A stretch of 64,000 bases of DNA. Source: Bacteroidota bacterium. GTDB lineage: Bacteria > Bacteroidota > Bacteroidia > AKYH767-A > 2013-40CM-41-45. Positions within the stretch are counted from its first letter, which is position 1. The number at the start of each line of letters is the position of its first letter. The notes beneath the pieces were generated by a model. It worked only from the letters and a program-made list of their open reading frames with translations. It was not told the origin of the DNA and made no database searches. The DNA lies in contig JADJON010000003.1 of the NCBI GenBank assembly GCA_016713765.1, forward strand, positions 868,001-932,000, written 5' to 3'. The translations under genes were made by a program, and so were the position numbers. Of this stretch, positions 43,034 through 51,451 are shown piece after piece.

Positions 43034-43726
43034 ATGAAACGGCTCCTCACCTCTGCAATTTACGTGTTGATCGTCGGCCTGACGAACTTCACGACCCTAT
43101 ACGCCCAGGCTCCCCGCCTGACCATCACGTCGATCACGGGGATACCGACGCAACAGGGCGATACCATTACGGACACTACGCGCTACACCTTCAGTGCCGT
43201 GGTCCAGAACACCGGTGGGGGAGCCTTTCAGGGCGCCATCGACATTCTGGCCATAGCGAACCCGCAGCTCGTCGACACTCTGGCCGGCGACTCGGCCAAC
43301 TTCATCCTCACCCCCGGCAGCGCGGCCACCTTATCCAATCCCAACCTGCAGTTCCGTCCCACTTACTATGACGGAGGCGACAACATCATTGTCGTTTGGC
43401 CGGCAGCGCGCGGCATGGTGGTTCCCGCCGACAGCATCACCCTGCAACTGTATTACCTGCGGCTGACCCAGACGGCTCCCGAAACCCGTCTGGAACCGAT
43501 CCGCATCCGTCCGAACCCGGCGACCGATCATATCCTGCTCGAAACCGGCGAAATTAAATCCCTTGAATGGGTAAGAATCTACGATACTCGCGGGGCGATG
43601 GTCCGGAGCATCCCGCGTCCGGAATCGAGCCTGATCCAGCTGGGTGACCTGCCGGCCGGACTGTATCTTTTGGAGATCACTCAAAGCAACGGCGCGCGGT
43701 TGAGCACGCGTCTGATCAAAGAATAG
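43034..43726 (+). CDS. Small secreted protein with T9SS sorting domain
   Basis: 230 residues from ATG 43034. The signal peptide is at residues 1-~23 (SAIYVLIVGLTNFTTLYAQ). The middle ~110 residues look like a CARDB/Ig-like beta domain (YTFSAVVQNTGGGAFQG). The C-terminus is a T9SS sorting domain (IRIRPNPATDHILLE, VRIYDTRGAMVRSI, LPAGLYLLEI, STRLIKE). It is probably surface-anchored; the function is unknown. An intrinsic terminator follows. Confidence 0.82.
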   Translation: MKRLLTSAIYVLIVGLTNFTTLYAQAPRLTITSITGIPTQQGDTITDTTRYTFSAVVQNTGGGAFQGAIDILAIANPQLVDTLAGDSANFILTPGSAATLSNPNLQFRPTYYDGGDNIIVVWPAARGMVVPADSITLQLYYLRLTQTAPETRLEPIRIRPNPATDHILLETGEIKSLEWVRIYDTRGAMVRSIPRPESSLIQLGDLPAGLYLLEITQSNGARLSTRLIKE

Positions 43727-43776
43727 TTCCAGTTTTGTGTTTCAGTGGTGTGTCACTGCGTGTTCCCCGCAGTACC

Positions 43777-43808
43777 AAAGCCGCCGGTCGTTTTCCGGCG
43801 GCTTTTTT
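43777..43808 (+). terminator. Intrinsic terminator
   Basis: The perfect 11-bp stem AAAGCCGCCGG / CCGGCGGCTTT with a 7-nt loop is followed by further T residues. It lies 50 bp after the stop of the small T9SS-cargo gene. Confidence 0.85.
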
Positions 43809-43847
43809 CGTGGCCTGCCCGTACCGGTGGCCTGAACCATTAACCCC

Positions 43848-43855
43848 TATCTTTG
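43848..43855 (+). promoter_or_regulatory. Bacteroidota -7 element TATCTTTG for ispG
   Basis: It fits TAnnTTTG and lies 21 nt before GTG 43877. It overlaps a TTG at 43853 that would otherwise be the longest-frame start, so GTG 43877 is preferred. Confidence 0.6.
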
Positions 43856-43876
43856 TTTCAAGATTTTCAGGTTCCC

Positions 43877-45874
43877 GTGAATCAGCCGCAACGTCCTTAC
43901 TGCAACGATCTGCTACACTACTCCCGCTTCGTGACACGAGAGGTCAGGATCGGCGAACTTTTAATGGGTTCGCATCACCCGATCCGGGTGCAGTCGATGA
44001 CCACGACCGACACGATGGACACCGCCGCCACCGTCGCGCAGAGTATCCGGATGATCGAAGCAGGCTGCGAGTTGGTGCGGATCACGGCGCCCAGTGTGAA
44101 CGAGGCGAAGAACCTGGAAAACATCAAGGCGGAACTGCGCAAGCGCGGTTATGCCACACCGCTCGTCGCCGACATCCACTTCACCCCGAACGCGGCCGAA
44201 GTCGCCGCGCGGATCGTGGAAAAGGTGCGGGTCAATCCCGGCAATTACGCTGACAAGAAGAAATTCGAATCCATCGATTATACCGATGACGCCTATGAAG
44301 CCGAACTGGATCGTATCCGGGAACGCTTTACCCCGCTCGTGCGCATCTGCAGGGAATACGGTACGGCCATGCGCATCGGCACCAACCACGGTTCGTTGAG
44401 CGACCGCATCCTGAGCCGCTACGGCGACACGCCGCTGGGCATGGTGGAATCGGCGATGGAATTCCTCCGCATCTGCGAAGCGGAAAACTTCCACCAGATC
44501 GTGCTTTCGATGAAAGCCAGCAACACCCAGGTGATGGTACAGGCGTATCGCCTGCTCGTGGCGACCATGCGCGAGCACGGCATGAACTACCCGCTGCACC
44601 TCGGCGTCACCGAAGCCGGCGACGGCGAAGACGGCCGCATCAAGTCGGCCGTAGGCATCGGCACCCTGCTGGAAGACGGACTGGGTGATACGATCCGGGT
44701 ATCGTTGACGGAGGATCCCGAGTTCGAAATTCCTGTCGCACTGGCGTTGGTTAGGAGGTACGAGGAGCGAAAAGGGAGGGACGAGGGGCGAGGGACGAGG
44801 GACGAGACCGTTGGACTGTCCGCCTTCGCTGAAGCTTCGGCGGATGGTGGATGGAGTTTGCCTTATTCGCCTTATGATTATTCGCGGAGGGAGACGCGGG
44901 AGGTTTTGCATGTGGGTGGCAAGCAGGTGCCGCGGGTGATCGCGGACTATAGCAAGAAAGAGACGATCACGCCGGCTTCGTTGTTCGGTGTGGGTTATCA
45001 GTATTCGGTTCCGCTTGACAAGTGGAACCTGACGGATCAGGCGTGTGATTTCCTGTACACCGGCGATCAGGTACTCGACTTTGAAATCCCCGGCACGCTG
45101 GGGATCATCGTGAACTCCGGGACCTTTGCAAGGCTGGAAAATAAAGAACGCTACTATCCGCTCTTCTGTGCCGACGAATACTTCCGGGCGAAGAAGCGTT
45201 CCGAACGGTTGAACTTCGTTGTCATTGATCGGAAAACACTTACAGAAAATTCCGCATTCGATCTCCAGCGGCTCGATGCGACGGTCGTGCTGGTGGTCGA
45301 CACCATGGCGGAACACGGCATGGCGGAAGAGCGCGACGCGATCCGGATCCTGATGGAGCGCAGCTGTCCTTGTCCGGTCATCCTGAAGCGCAACTACGCC
45401 AACTTATCTCCGGAGCAGTTACAGCTCTTCTCCTCCACCGACCTGGGCGGGCTTTTGCTCGACGGCATGGGCGACGGCATCTGGATCAAGGCACCGGGTG
45501 TAGCGTCGGAAGCGACGATCAACAGCACCGGCTTCGGCATCCTGCAGGCGACACGTACACGCATCTCGAAGACGGAATACATCTCCTGTCCGAGTTGCGG
45601 ACGTACCTTGTTCGACTTACAGGAAACGACGGCGAAGATCCGCGCGCGTACCGATCATCTCAAAGGCGTCAAGATCGGCATCATGGGATGTATCGTGAAT
45701 GGTCCGGGTGAAATGGCAGATGCCGACTATGGGTATGTCGGCACCGGCCCCGGTAAGATCACCCTCTACAAAGGCCGCGAAGTCGTGAAACGCAACATCG
45801 ACGAAGCGGAAGCGGTGGATCAGCTCATCGGGCTGATTCGGGAGCATGGGGATTGGGTGGAGATAGGGAGGTGA
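43877..45874 (+). CDS. ispG: 4-hydroxy-3-methylbut-2-enyl diphosphate synthase (IspG/GcpE), three-domain type
   Basis: 665 residues. It converts ME-cPP to HMBPP in the MEP isoprenoid pathway using a [4Fe-4S] cluster. The N-terminal TIM barrel is clear (HHPIRVQSMTTTDTMDT, PLVADIHFTPNAAE, MRIGTNHGSLSDRI, LHLGVTEAGDGEDGRIKSA). A ~260-residue insert domain, typical of Bacteroidota and plant-type enzymes, is followed by the reductase-like domain with cluster ligands C571, C574 and C605 and E612 (CPSCG, GIMGCIVNGPGE). All key residues are present. At residues ~295-323, just where the insert domain begins, a run encoded by dispersed repeat DNA (KGRDEGRGTRDET, then SAFAEASADGG) has been accommodated in frame. 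Confidence 0.95.
   Translation: MNQPQRPYCNDLLHYSRFVTREVRIGELLMGSHHPIRVQSMTTTDTMDTAATVAQSIRMIEAGCELVRITAPSVNEAKNLENIKAELRKRGYATPLVADIHFTPNAAEVAARIVEKVRVNPGNYADKKKFESIDYTDDAYEAELDRIRERFTPLVRICREYGTAMRIGTNHGSLSDRILSRYGDTPLGMVESAMEFLRICEAENFHQIVLSMKASNTQVMVQAYRLLVATMREHGMNYPLHLGVTEAGDGEDGRIKSAVGIGTLLEDGLGDTIRVSLTEDPEFEIPVALALVRRYEERKGRDEGRGTRDETVGLSAFAEASADGGWSLPYSPYDYSRRETREVLHVGGKQVPRVIADYSKKETITPASLFGVGYQYSVPLDKWNLTDQACDFLYTGDQVLDFEIPGTLGIIVNSGTFARLENKERYYPLFCADEYFRAKKRSERLNFVVIDRKTLTENSAFDLQRLDATVVLVVDTMAEHGMAEERDAIRILMERSCPCPVILKRNYANLSPEQLQLFSSTDLGGLLLDGMGDGIWIKAPGVASEATINSTGFGILQATRTRISKTEYISCPSCGRTLFDLQETTAKIRARTDHLKGVKIGIMGCIVNGPGEMADADYGYVGTGPGKITLYKGREVVKRNIDEAEAVDQLIGLIREHGDWVEIGR
44760..44844 (+). 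repeat. Repeat DNA inserted in frame inside ispG
   Basis: 44760-44811 is GACGAGG-family sequence (GGGAGGGACGAGGGGCGAGG and on). 44819-44844 is a near-palindrome built from TCCGCC ... GAAGCTTC ... GGCGGA. Together with a few joining bases it adds about 28 codons without a stop or frameshift. Confidence 0.7.
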
Positions 45875-45875
45875 G

Positions 45876-46168
45876 GCGAGGAACGAGACCGAGACCGAGG
45901 GACGAGGGACGAGGAAAGTTACGAGGAACGAGACCGTGACCGAGGGACGAGGGACGAGGAAAGTTACGAGGAACGAGACCGTGACCGAGGGGCGAGGGAC
46001 GAGGGACGAGGAAAGTTACGAGGAAAGTTACGAGGAACGAGACCGTGACCGAGGATCGATGGAAGTTACGAGGAACGAGACCGTGACCGAGGGACGAGGA
46101 AAGTTACGAGGAACGAGACCGTGACCGAGGGACGAGAAAAGGTACGAGGAACGAGACCGTGACCGAGG
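45876..46168. repeat. Tandem repeat array, GACGAGG family (38-52 bp units)
   Basis: About seven units, each GAGGAACGAGACCGTGACCG plus AGGGACGAGGAAAGTTAC with variable insertion of extra GGGACGA blocks. Units differ in length and by point changes. It fills most of the 400-bp gap between ispG and the next gene; 46190-46215 has a short TAACTAATATCCAATTACC piece of the second family. It is not a CRISPR array, because there are no unique spacers. Confidence 0.85.
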
Positions 46169-46274
46169 GAAAGTGGTGCGATGGAATAAAAGACTAATAA
46201 CTAATATCCAATTACCAATATCTCCCAACAAAGTATCCTGACCCTTTTTTCTGACTTTTTCCTGCGCGTACGGA

Positions 46275-47459
46275 TCAGAACTTCACGAGACGAGTGACGT
46301 TTCCATCTTCGAGTTTCAGCCAGTAGATACCTGCTTCCACGGAAGGCAACTCCAAGGGTATGTCATCGGATACCGTTCCGAACCAGACGCACCGTCCCTC
46401 CGCCGAGAGGATCTCCAGTTGGTGAATGCCTCGGTCGGCGAAATTGAAACTGATGCGGTCGAAGGTCGGGTTCGGATAGACGGAGAAAGCCGGCGTACCA
46501 ATATCCGGCAGACCGGAAAGGATTTGTCCGCATTGCCACTGACTAAAATCGATGCCGTTCGTATCGCGCCAGTTGAGGAATGCGTCGAAACTTTCACGGA
46601 TCGTTGCCCATTGCAATTGTCCGGCTGGAAAGGTGTTAAGGGAGTCGATTACCCGCGCGATCTTCTGAAAGAACATCGGTCCATATTCCCGTTGGTTCGT
46701 CATGATACGGGTCACATAGAAGCGATCGGGCGGCCATAACCCCTGTTGGATGCTATCGACCTCCCGCCGGATCTGATCGATAATGGATTGTTCGTCGACC
46801 ATCGAATCCAGCAGCGGGGCGCAACCGGTTCCGATACACCACAACTCGCGCGCCGGATTGTGCTGGTAGAAATTCGTGGTCGTGTCCGGCTTGAACACGC
46901 CGAAGTCGTTCAGGTCGTTGCAATGCGGTTCCAGGCTTCCTGCACCTGAGAGAAGATCGAAACGCACGCGGTTACCGTACACGTTACCGGCGAGCGTATC
47001 GGTGTATGGCCACCAGTCGATGAGGTTCTGGTTACCCGGGGGGCAGACGTAATAGATGAATCCCCCGACTGTCGTTGTCGGATGCGCTCCGAGGGAATCG
47101 AGCAGGTACCACTGATCGGCGATGTTCCTGCCGGGGAAATTCTTGCTCCGCGGGTCGATCTCGATGTTATCGTCGTAGGGCGGAGCAGAAAGTGTCGAAA
47201 AGATATTGGTGCCCGACGTGCTCTGATCCTGACGCGCCCCGAAAACGAAGCCGTCGGAAGTCTGGAGGTTCCACTTCGCGTTCTTGGCATCGACGATGGC
47301 TGCCAGTTGCAAGGCATTCGCTTTCGCACGGGCGTAGCGGGCCGGCTGTTGCAAGGTATCGGTCGGTTCGTTATGCGAAACGATGTGGATGTAAAGCGGA
47401 GGAGGCTGCGCGGTTGCAAACGATGCCCAGCCCAGAAATAAAAGTAGGAAGCGGCGCAT
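46275..47459 (-). CDS. Secreted protein with T9SS type A sorting domain
   Basis: 394 residues with a signal peptide (RRFLLLFLGWASFATAQ). The central ~290 residues (PPPLYIHIVSHNEPTD, NFPGRNIADQWYLLDSLG, GGFIYYVCPPGNQNLIDWWP) suggest a secreted hydrolase-like or polysaccharide-deacetylase-like beta/alpha domain, but I cannot assign a family. The C-terminal ~75 residues are a T9SS sorting domain (FSVYPNPTFDRISFNF, LEILSAEGRCVWF, VEAGIYWLKLEDG, VTRLVKF). Surface or secreted location follows from that. Confidence 0.82.
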   Translation of the reverse strand: MRRFLLLFLGWASFATAQPPPLYIHIVSHNEPTDTLQQPARYARAKANALQLAAIVDAKNAKWNLQTSDGFVFGARQDQSTSGTNIFSTLSAPPYDDNIEIDPRSKNFPGRNIADQWYLLDSLGAHPTTTVGGFIYYVCPPGNQNLIDWWPYTDTLAGNVYGNRVRFDLLSGAGSLEPHCNDLNDFGVFKPDTTTNFYQHNPARELWCIGTGCAPLLDSMVDEQSIIDQIRREVDSIQQGLWPPDRFYVTRIMTNQREYGPMFFQKIARVIDSLNTFPAGQLQWATIRESFDAFLNWRDTNGIDFSQWQCGQILSGLPDIGTPAFSVYPNPTFDRISFNFADRGIHQLEILSAEGRCVWFGTVSDDIPLELPSVEAGIYWLKLEDGNVTRLVKF

Positions 47460-47520
47460 ACAGAAAGTTATGGGCGTGGCTCAGTTTTCGGAATCATGTT
47501 CGGAAAAAGTTTTCGACACG

Positions 47521-47625
47521 GTAGGACGAGGAAAGTTACGAGGAACGAGACCGTGACCGAGGATCGATGGAAGTTACGAGGAACGAGACCGTGACCGAGG
47601 GACGAGGGACGAGGGACGAGGGAAT
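47521..47625. repeat. GACGAGG-family repeat, upstream of the T9SS-cargo gene
   Basis: Two units of the 38-bp type (including the ATCGATGGAAGTTAC variant also seen once at 46052) plus three GGGACGA blocks. A short TTACTAATTACTAGTTACCA piece of the second repeat family follows to 47685. Confidence 0.8.
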
Positions 47626-47695
47626 AAAAAAACCCAATCACTATATCCAATTACTAATTACTAGTTACCAGTTACAAGTTTCAAGCCTCTACCTT

Positions 47696-48001
47696 CTACT
47701 CTCCCCCCTTCTTCCCCACACCCCCCAAATACGCCTTCAGATCTTCCACGTATTTCTCCATCGCTGTTACGCCTTGTGGGGTGATGGCGCAGATCGTCAG
47801 TGGATATTTCCCGCGAAAGGTTTTGTTCATCGTGATGTAGCCGGCTTCGGTGAGTTTCGTGAGCTGCACGCTGAGGTTCCCGGCTGTCGCTCCTGTCTTT
47901 TCCTTGAGGAAGTTGAACTCCGCATCCTTGACGGAGATCAGGAGCGACATGAGGGCGAGCCGCAACTGGGAATGAAGTACCGGGTCGAGTTCGTTGAACA
48001 T
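47696..48001 (-). CDS. Winged-helix transcriptional regulator (HTH_34 type)
   Basis: 101 residues. The wHTH domain of the HTH_34/MarR-like group spans most of the protein: VLHSQLRLALMSLLISVKDA, FLKEKTGATAGNLSVQLTKL, then the wing AGYITMNKTFRGKYPLT. It lies 5 bp downstream of a membrane-protein gene, and in many Bacteroidota this pair neighbours creD, as it does here at ~2 kb. It probably controls its own operon through the dyad upstream of 48600. Confidence 0.85.
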   Translation of the reverse strand: MFNELDPVLHSQLRLALMSLLISVKDAEFNFLKEKTGATAGNLSVQLTKLTEAGYITMNKTFRGKYPLTICAITPQGVTAMEKYVEDLKAYLGGVGKKGGE

Positions 48002-48006
48002 CGTAC

Positions 48007-48600
48007 TCAGGCGGGATCAGCGATGCGGTTGCGTTCCATCTTGAGCCAGTGGCCGGGGATGATATAACCCAGCAGCACGGCCAAAGCCAGCAACAACAGT
48101 TGCGTGCTGAAACCTACGGAAAGGCTGACAATCGCCAACACCCAGTTGATGATGCCGCCGACGAGGAGCGGCTTGAAGCGGATGACGCCTCCTGATACGA
48201 AGAGCCACATGCCATACACGAGTATGACCATCGGGTACGTGTACAATCCGAGTTTGTTCATCGACACGAGCACGATCATCAGGCACACGACGAAGGCGAT
48301 CAACGGGTATTTGAGAAACACCTCCGCGTGGGAGCGCGACTTGCGGCGCTTCTCCTGGCGGATGCCGTAGATCATCGTGGCGATTCCACCCAAGGGCATC
48401 AGGATGGCCCAGGGCAACCACGCAAACTCCGCAAAGCGGTCCATCAAAAAGAAATGTCCGAGAGCGGCGGCAAAAACCAACCAACCCCAGACGAGGTAGT
48501 AGAAACTGTCGTCGTCGATATCCGACTTCGCACGCTCGATCATGGTGCGGATCAACTCGAAGCTCTCGCGTTCGTTGATGTTTTCGTTCGTTGCAGACAT
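48007..48600 (-). CDS. Polytopic membrane protein co-transcribed with the winged-helix regulator
   Basis: 197 residues. A soluble N-terminal ~35 residues (NERESFELIRTMIERAKSDI) is followed by about five to six transmembrane segments: residues ~37-55, 60-80, 98-113, 120-140 and 145-185. No family name is recalled with confidence; the same two-gene arrangement with HTH_34 regulators is common in Bacteroidota. It is first in the operon, with the regulator starting 5 bp after its stop. Confidence 0.75.
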   Translation of the reverse strand: MSATNENINERESFELIRTMIERAKSDIDDDSFYYLVWGWLVFAAALGHFFLMDRFAEFAWLPWAILMPLGGIATMIYGIRQEKRRKSRSHAEVFLKYPLIAFVVCLMIVLVSMNKLGLYTYPMVILVYGMWLFVSGGVIRFKPLLVGGIINWVLAIVSLSVGFSTQLLLLALAVLLGYIIPGHWLKMERNRIADPA

Positions 48601-48622
48601 GGGATGTGAAGTTTGATGGGGA

Positions 48623-48630
48623 CAAATGTA
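48623..48630 (-). promoter_or_regulatory. -7 element TACATTTG of the regulator operon
   Basis: A TAnnTTTG match on the minus strand, 22 nt upstream of the ATG at 48600. Confidence 0.55.
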
Positions 48631-48635
48631 ATAAA

Positions 48636-48656
48636 GTAGTTTACATTTTAAACTAC
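48636..48656. promoter_or_regulatory. Perfect dyad, likely operator of the winged-helix regulator
   Basis: GTAGTTTA (48636-48643) and TAAACTAC (48649-48656) are a perfect 8-bp inverted repeat with a 5-bp centre. It sits 5 bp upstream of the -7 element on the minus strand, over the expected -33 region, so binding there would block transcription. The encoded regulator is the obvious ligand. Confidence 0.6.
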
Positions 48657-48708
48657 ATCATCGACCAATATTGCTATTTAATTGATATTCAATACATTAA
48701 TTTTAATG

Positions 48709-48920
48709 GGACGAGGGACGAGGAAAGTTACGAGGACCGAGACCGTGACCGAGGGACGAGGGACGAGGGCGAGTGACGAGGGCGAGTGACGAGGAAATGA
48801 TACCGGGCAGACTGCCTACCGCAGACTGCCCACCGCCCACCGCCTACCGCAATCCGCCTACTGCCTACTGCCTACCGCAGACTGCCAACCGCCTACTGCC
48901 AACCGCAATCTGCCAACCGC
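48709..48920. repeat. Two adjoining low-complexity repeats (GACGAGG family, then CTGCCTACCGC family)
   Basis: 48709-48797 holds one unit of the GACGAGG family plus GGGCGAGTGACGA blocks. 48805-48920 is made of short units CTGCCTACCGC, CTGCCCACCGC and CTGCCAACCGC with CAGA or CAAT joins, a third repeat type. No gene is seen. Confidence 0.8.
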
Positions 48921-49886
48921 TTACCGTACTCCAAACACCTCACGCGTAACCCAACTCTTCCCCCACTCTGCCAGTTCCGCTTCGGACCAGAGTTCGGGAT
49001 AGAAGATACGTTTCTGGAAACGCGGTGGCAGGTACTTCTGCCAGTTGGTGCCGCCGGTGGCTTTGATGTCTTCGGGATCTTTTTGCAGGTAACGGACCGC
49101 CGACTTGTAATGGCTGAGTGGCCAGTTGACGTTCACGTTGACGTCGAGCATGCGGAACGCGTTGCGGAGCGCTTCGTTCTGTTGCTCCTCGGGAGAGAGT
49201 CGCGAAAAGATCTGCCAGAGGTTCTTCTTACCGTAGGCTTCGGCCAGGGCGATCAACTGCTCCGAGTACTTTCCCTCGAACTGCTCGAGCGTGAGCGTCT
49301 TCTTTCCGCTCTTCAGTTCGGTGGCGCCGGCTTTCCAATAGATGTGTTCGAAGAGCTCCCGCACCGATTTGTTCTGACCCTGTAACTGCTCGCGCACATC
49401 CTTGCTCACGAGGCGGATGAAGTCCGTCGCGCAGATCTCGATCATCCGGTACTGGGCGCTTTGGAAGCCGCTGGCCGGCAGCAGGCTCATCCGGAACTTG
49501 AGAAACTGTTCCGGCTCCATGCCGTCAACCATGATGTCGAAGGAGCGTACCAGGTTTTCGAAATACCCATTGATCCGCTCCATCCGGCGAAGCAGGAACT
49601 TACCGTCGACCGTCGCGCGATCGCTGATCTGTTCGATCTCGCTCAGACAGAGCTTGAAATACAGCTCGGTGATCTGGTGATAGATGATGAAGATCTTCTC
49701 GTCCGGAAAGCTGGTCTTGGGATTCTGCAGCGACAGGAGCGTATCGACGTGGATGTAATCCCAGTACGTGAGGTAATCGGCATACAGCAGGCCGTCGAGG
49801 TACGAGAGGAGGTCCTGTCCCATGACGTCGTACTTCTTCTGAAGCGCTTCGATGCGGGAGAGGATATCGGGCGAAGGACCGGACAT
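48921..49886 (-). CDS. kynA: Tryptophan 2,3-dioxygenase family protein
   Basis: 321 residues. It opens the indole ring of L-tryptophan to N-formylkynurenine, the first step of the kynurenine pathway, using heme. Family signatures are clear: LTYWDYIHVDTLLSLQ, DEKIFIIYHQITELYFKLCL (with the distal substrate-binding HQ.E region), MSLLPASGFQSAQYRMIEI, and the C-terminal SHYKSAVRYL with ATGGTNWQKYLPPRFQKR, where the proximal His and GTGGT-like loop lie. It belongs to the longer Bacteroidota subgroup of the family. It stands alone, with no other kynurenine gene in the window. Confidence 0.9.
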   Translation of the reverse strand: MSGPSPDILSRIEALQKKYDVMGQDLLSYLDGLLYADYLTYWDYIHVDTLLSLQNPKTSFPDEKIFIIYHQITELYFKLCLSEIEQISDRATVDGKFLLRRMERINGYFENLVRSFDIMVDGMEPEQFLKFRMSLLPASGFQSAQYRMIEICATDFIRLVSKDVREQLQGQNKSVRELFEHIYWKAGATELKSGKKTLTLEQFEGKYSEQLIALAEAYGKKNLWQIFSRLSPEEQQNEALRNAFRMLDVNVNVNWPLSHYKSAVRYLQKDPEDIKATGGTNWQKYLPPRFQKRIFYPELWSEAELAEWGKSWVTREVFGVR

Positions 49887-50074
49887 TTGAACCAGAGTTT
49901 ATCGATCAGAGCGCTAAAAGTATTGAAATCCTCCGAAAGCTGCGGCTGACCGGCATCAGTGCGGTGGGTATCTTTTTGCAGGTCGACCGACACCGCTGAC
50001 AGGAATTAACGTTACTTAACTGCCGCGGAATACACGATATCGAACCGGATTCCGTTACCAGTCAAACTCCCTCC

Positions 50075-51427
50075 ATGGACCAACCCTCCCTCTTCGAACG
50101 ACTGAACGCCTGGGCACGCCGTTCCGTCACGCTCAAGCTTTTCTCGATCGGCATCCTCATCCTGTTGCTGCTCATTCCCTCCACGATGATCCAGTCGCTG
50201 GTGTATGAACGGCAGTCGATCCGTGCCAGCGCTGTGGAGGAAGTGAGTTCGAAATGGGGCCGCGAGCAGACCGTGGCCGGGCCGGTGATCACCCTACCCT
50301 ACCTCGAGCGGCGCACGAACGAGAAAGGACAGGTCGAGCTGGTCAAGCAATACGCGCACTTTCTGCCGGACGAATTGAACGTCAGCGGCGACCTGAAAAC
50401 CGAGGAACGCCACCGTGGCATTCACGTAGTCGTGCTGTACACCGGAAAGATCCGGGTACAGGGACGATTCAAAGCGCCCGACATCGGATCGTTGGGGATC
50501 GCCGCTGCCGATGCGCGGCCGCAGGAAGCGAGCATGATGCTGGGCATCACCGACATGAAAGGGATCAAGGGCGAAATCAACCTACGCTTGAACGACACCA
50601 CCTACAGCTTCGGGCCTGGGCTGCCGGCGAAAGACCTGTTCGCCAGCGGCGCCAGCATGCCGATAAGCCTTACCGGCGATACGACTTACACCTTTGATTT
50701 CACGCTGGACCTAAACGGAAGCAGTGCCCTGCATTTTCTGCCGTTCGGACGCACGACCAGCGTGACCTTGAAATCACCCTGGGCGAGTCCGAGCTTCGAG
50801 GGCTACGCGCTTCCGGAGTCGCGGGACGTACAGACCAGCGGCTTTACGGCGACCTGGAAGATGACGCAACTCAACCGGAACTATCCGCAGCAGGGCTTGG
50901 GCAACTTCATCGGCGGCAACGCGGATGAATACAGTCTGGCCAATCAGGAAGCCTATGCCGGATTCGGTGTGCGGCTGTTGTTGCCGGTGGACCATTATAC
51001 CGAGACCTACCGCTCGGTGAAGTACTGCCTGATGTTCATCGTGATCACCTTCCTCACCTTCTTCTTCGTGGAGATCCTGAACAAGCGTCGCATCCACCCG
51101 ATCCAGTACCTGCTGGTAGGTTTCGCGATTTGTCTCTTCTACGTATTGCTGCTGTCGATCTCGGAGCACCTGAACTTCGGCAAGTCGTACCTGATCGCCT
51201 GCCTGGCGATCCTGGGCCTGATCACGTATTACGTCTGGCACATCTTCCACAACCGGAAAATGACGCTGGTATTCACCGGCCTGCTCGCGTTGCTTTACGG
51301 CTTCTTCTACTCCCTGCTCCAGTTAGAAGACTACGCGCTGCTGCTCGGCAGTCTCGGACTGTTCGTGATCCTGGGGACGATCATGTACCTGACGCGGAAA
51401 GTGGACTGGTACGCGGGTCGAAGTTGA
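50075..51427 (+). CDS. creD: Cell envelope integrity protein CreD
   Basis: 450 residues. One N-terminal membrane helix (LKLFSIGILILLLLIPSTMI) precedes a large periplasmic domain with the family's opening motif (SKWGREQTVAGPVITLPY), then about five C-terminal helices (KYCLMFIVITFLTFFFVEIL, HPIQYLLVGFAICLFYVLLL and on). Length and topology are those of CreD inner-membrane proteins. In Bacteroidota creD is often linked to an HTH_34 regulator and a small membrane protein, and both are present ~1.5-2.4 kb away on the other strand, with kynA between. Confidence 0.9.
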   Translation: MDQPSLFERLNAWARRSVTLKLFSIGILILLLLIPSTMIQSLVYERQSIRASAVEEVSSKWGREQTVAGPVITLPYLERRTNEKGQVELVKQYAHFLPDELNVSGDLKTEERHRGIHVVVLYTGKIRVQGRFKAPDIGSLGIAAADARPQEASMMLGITDMKGIKGEINLRLNDTTYSFGPGLPAKDLFASGASMPISLTGDTTYTFDFTLDLNGSSALHFLPFGRTTSVTLKSPWASPSFEGYALPESRDVQTSGFTATWKMTQLNRNYPQQGLGNFIGGNADEYSLANQEAYAGFGVRLLLPVDHYTETYRSVKYCLMFIVITFLTFFFVEILNKRRIHPIQYLLVGFAICLFYVLLLSISEHLNFGKSYLIACLAILGLITYYVWHIFHNRKMTLVFTGLLALLYGFFYSLLQLEDYALLLGSLGLFVILGTIMYLTRKVDWYAGRS

Positions 51428-51451
51428 CGGTCGCCAAGACCGCCGCAAGTC

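Noticed and set aside
43961..45316. 451-residue antisense frame across ispG
   Set aside because: It is the shadow of a clear IspG reading frame; no recognisable domain.
45876..46168. Tandem repeats that look like a CRISPR array
   Set aside because: Units vary in length, there are no unique spacers of uniform size, and no cas genes are near.
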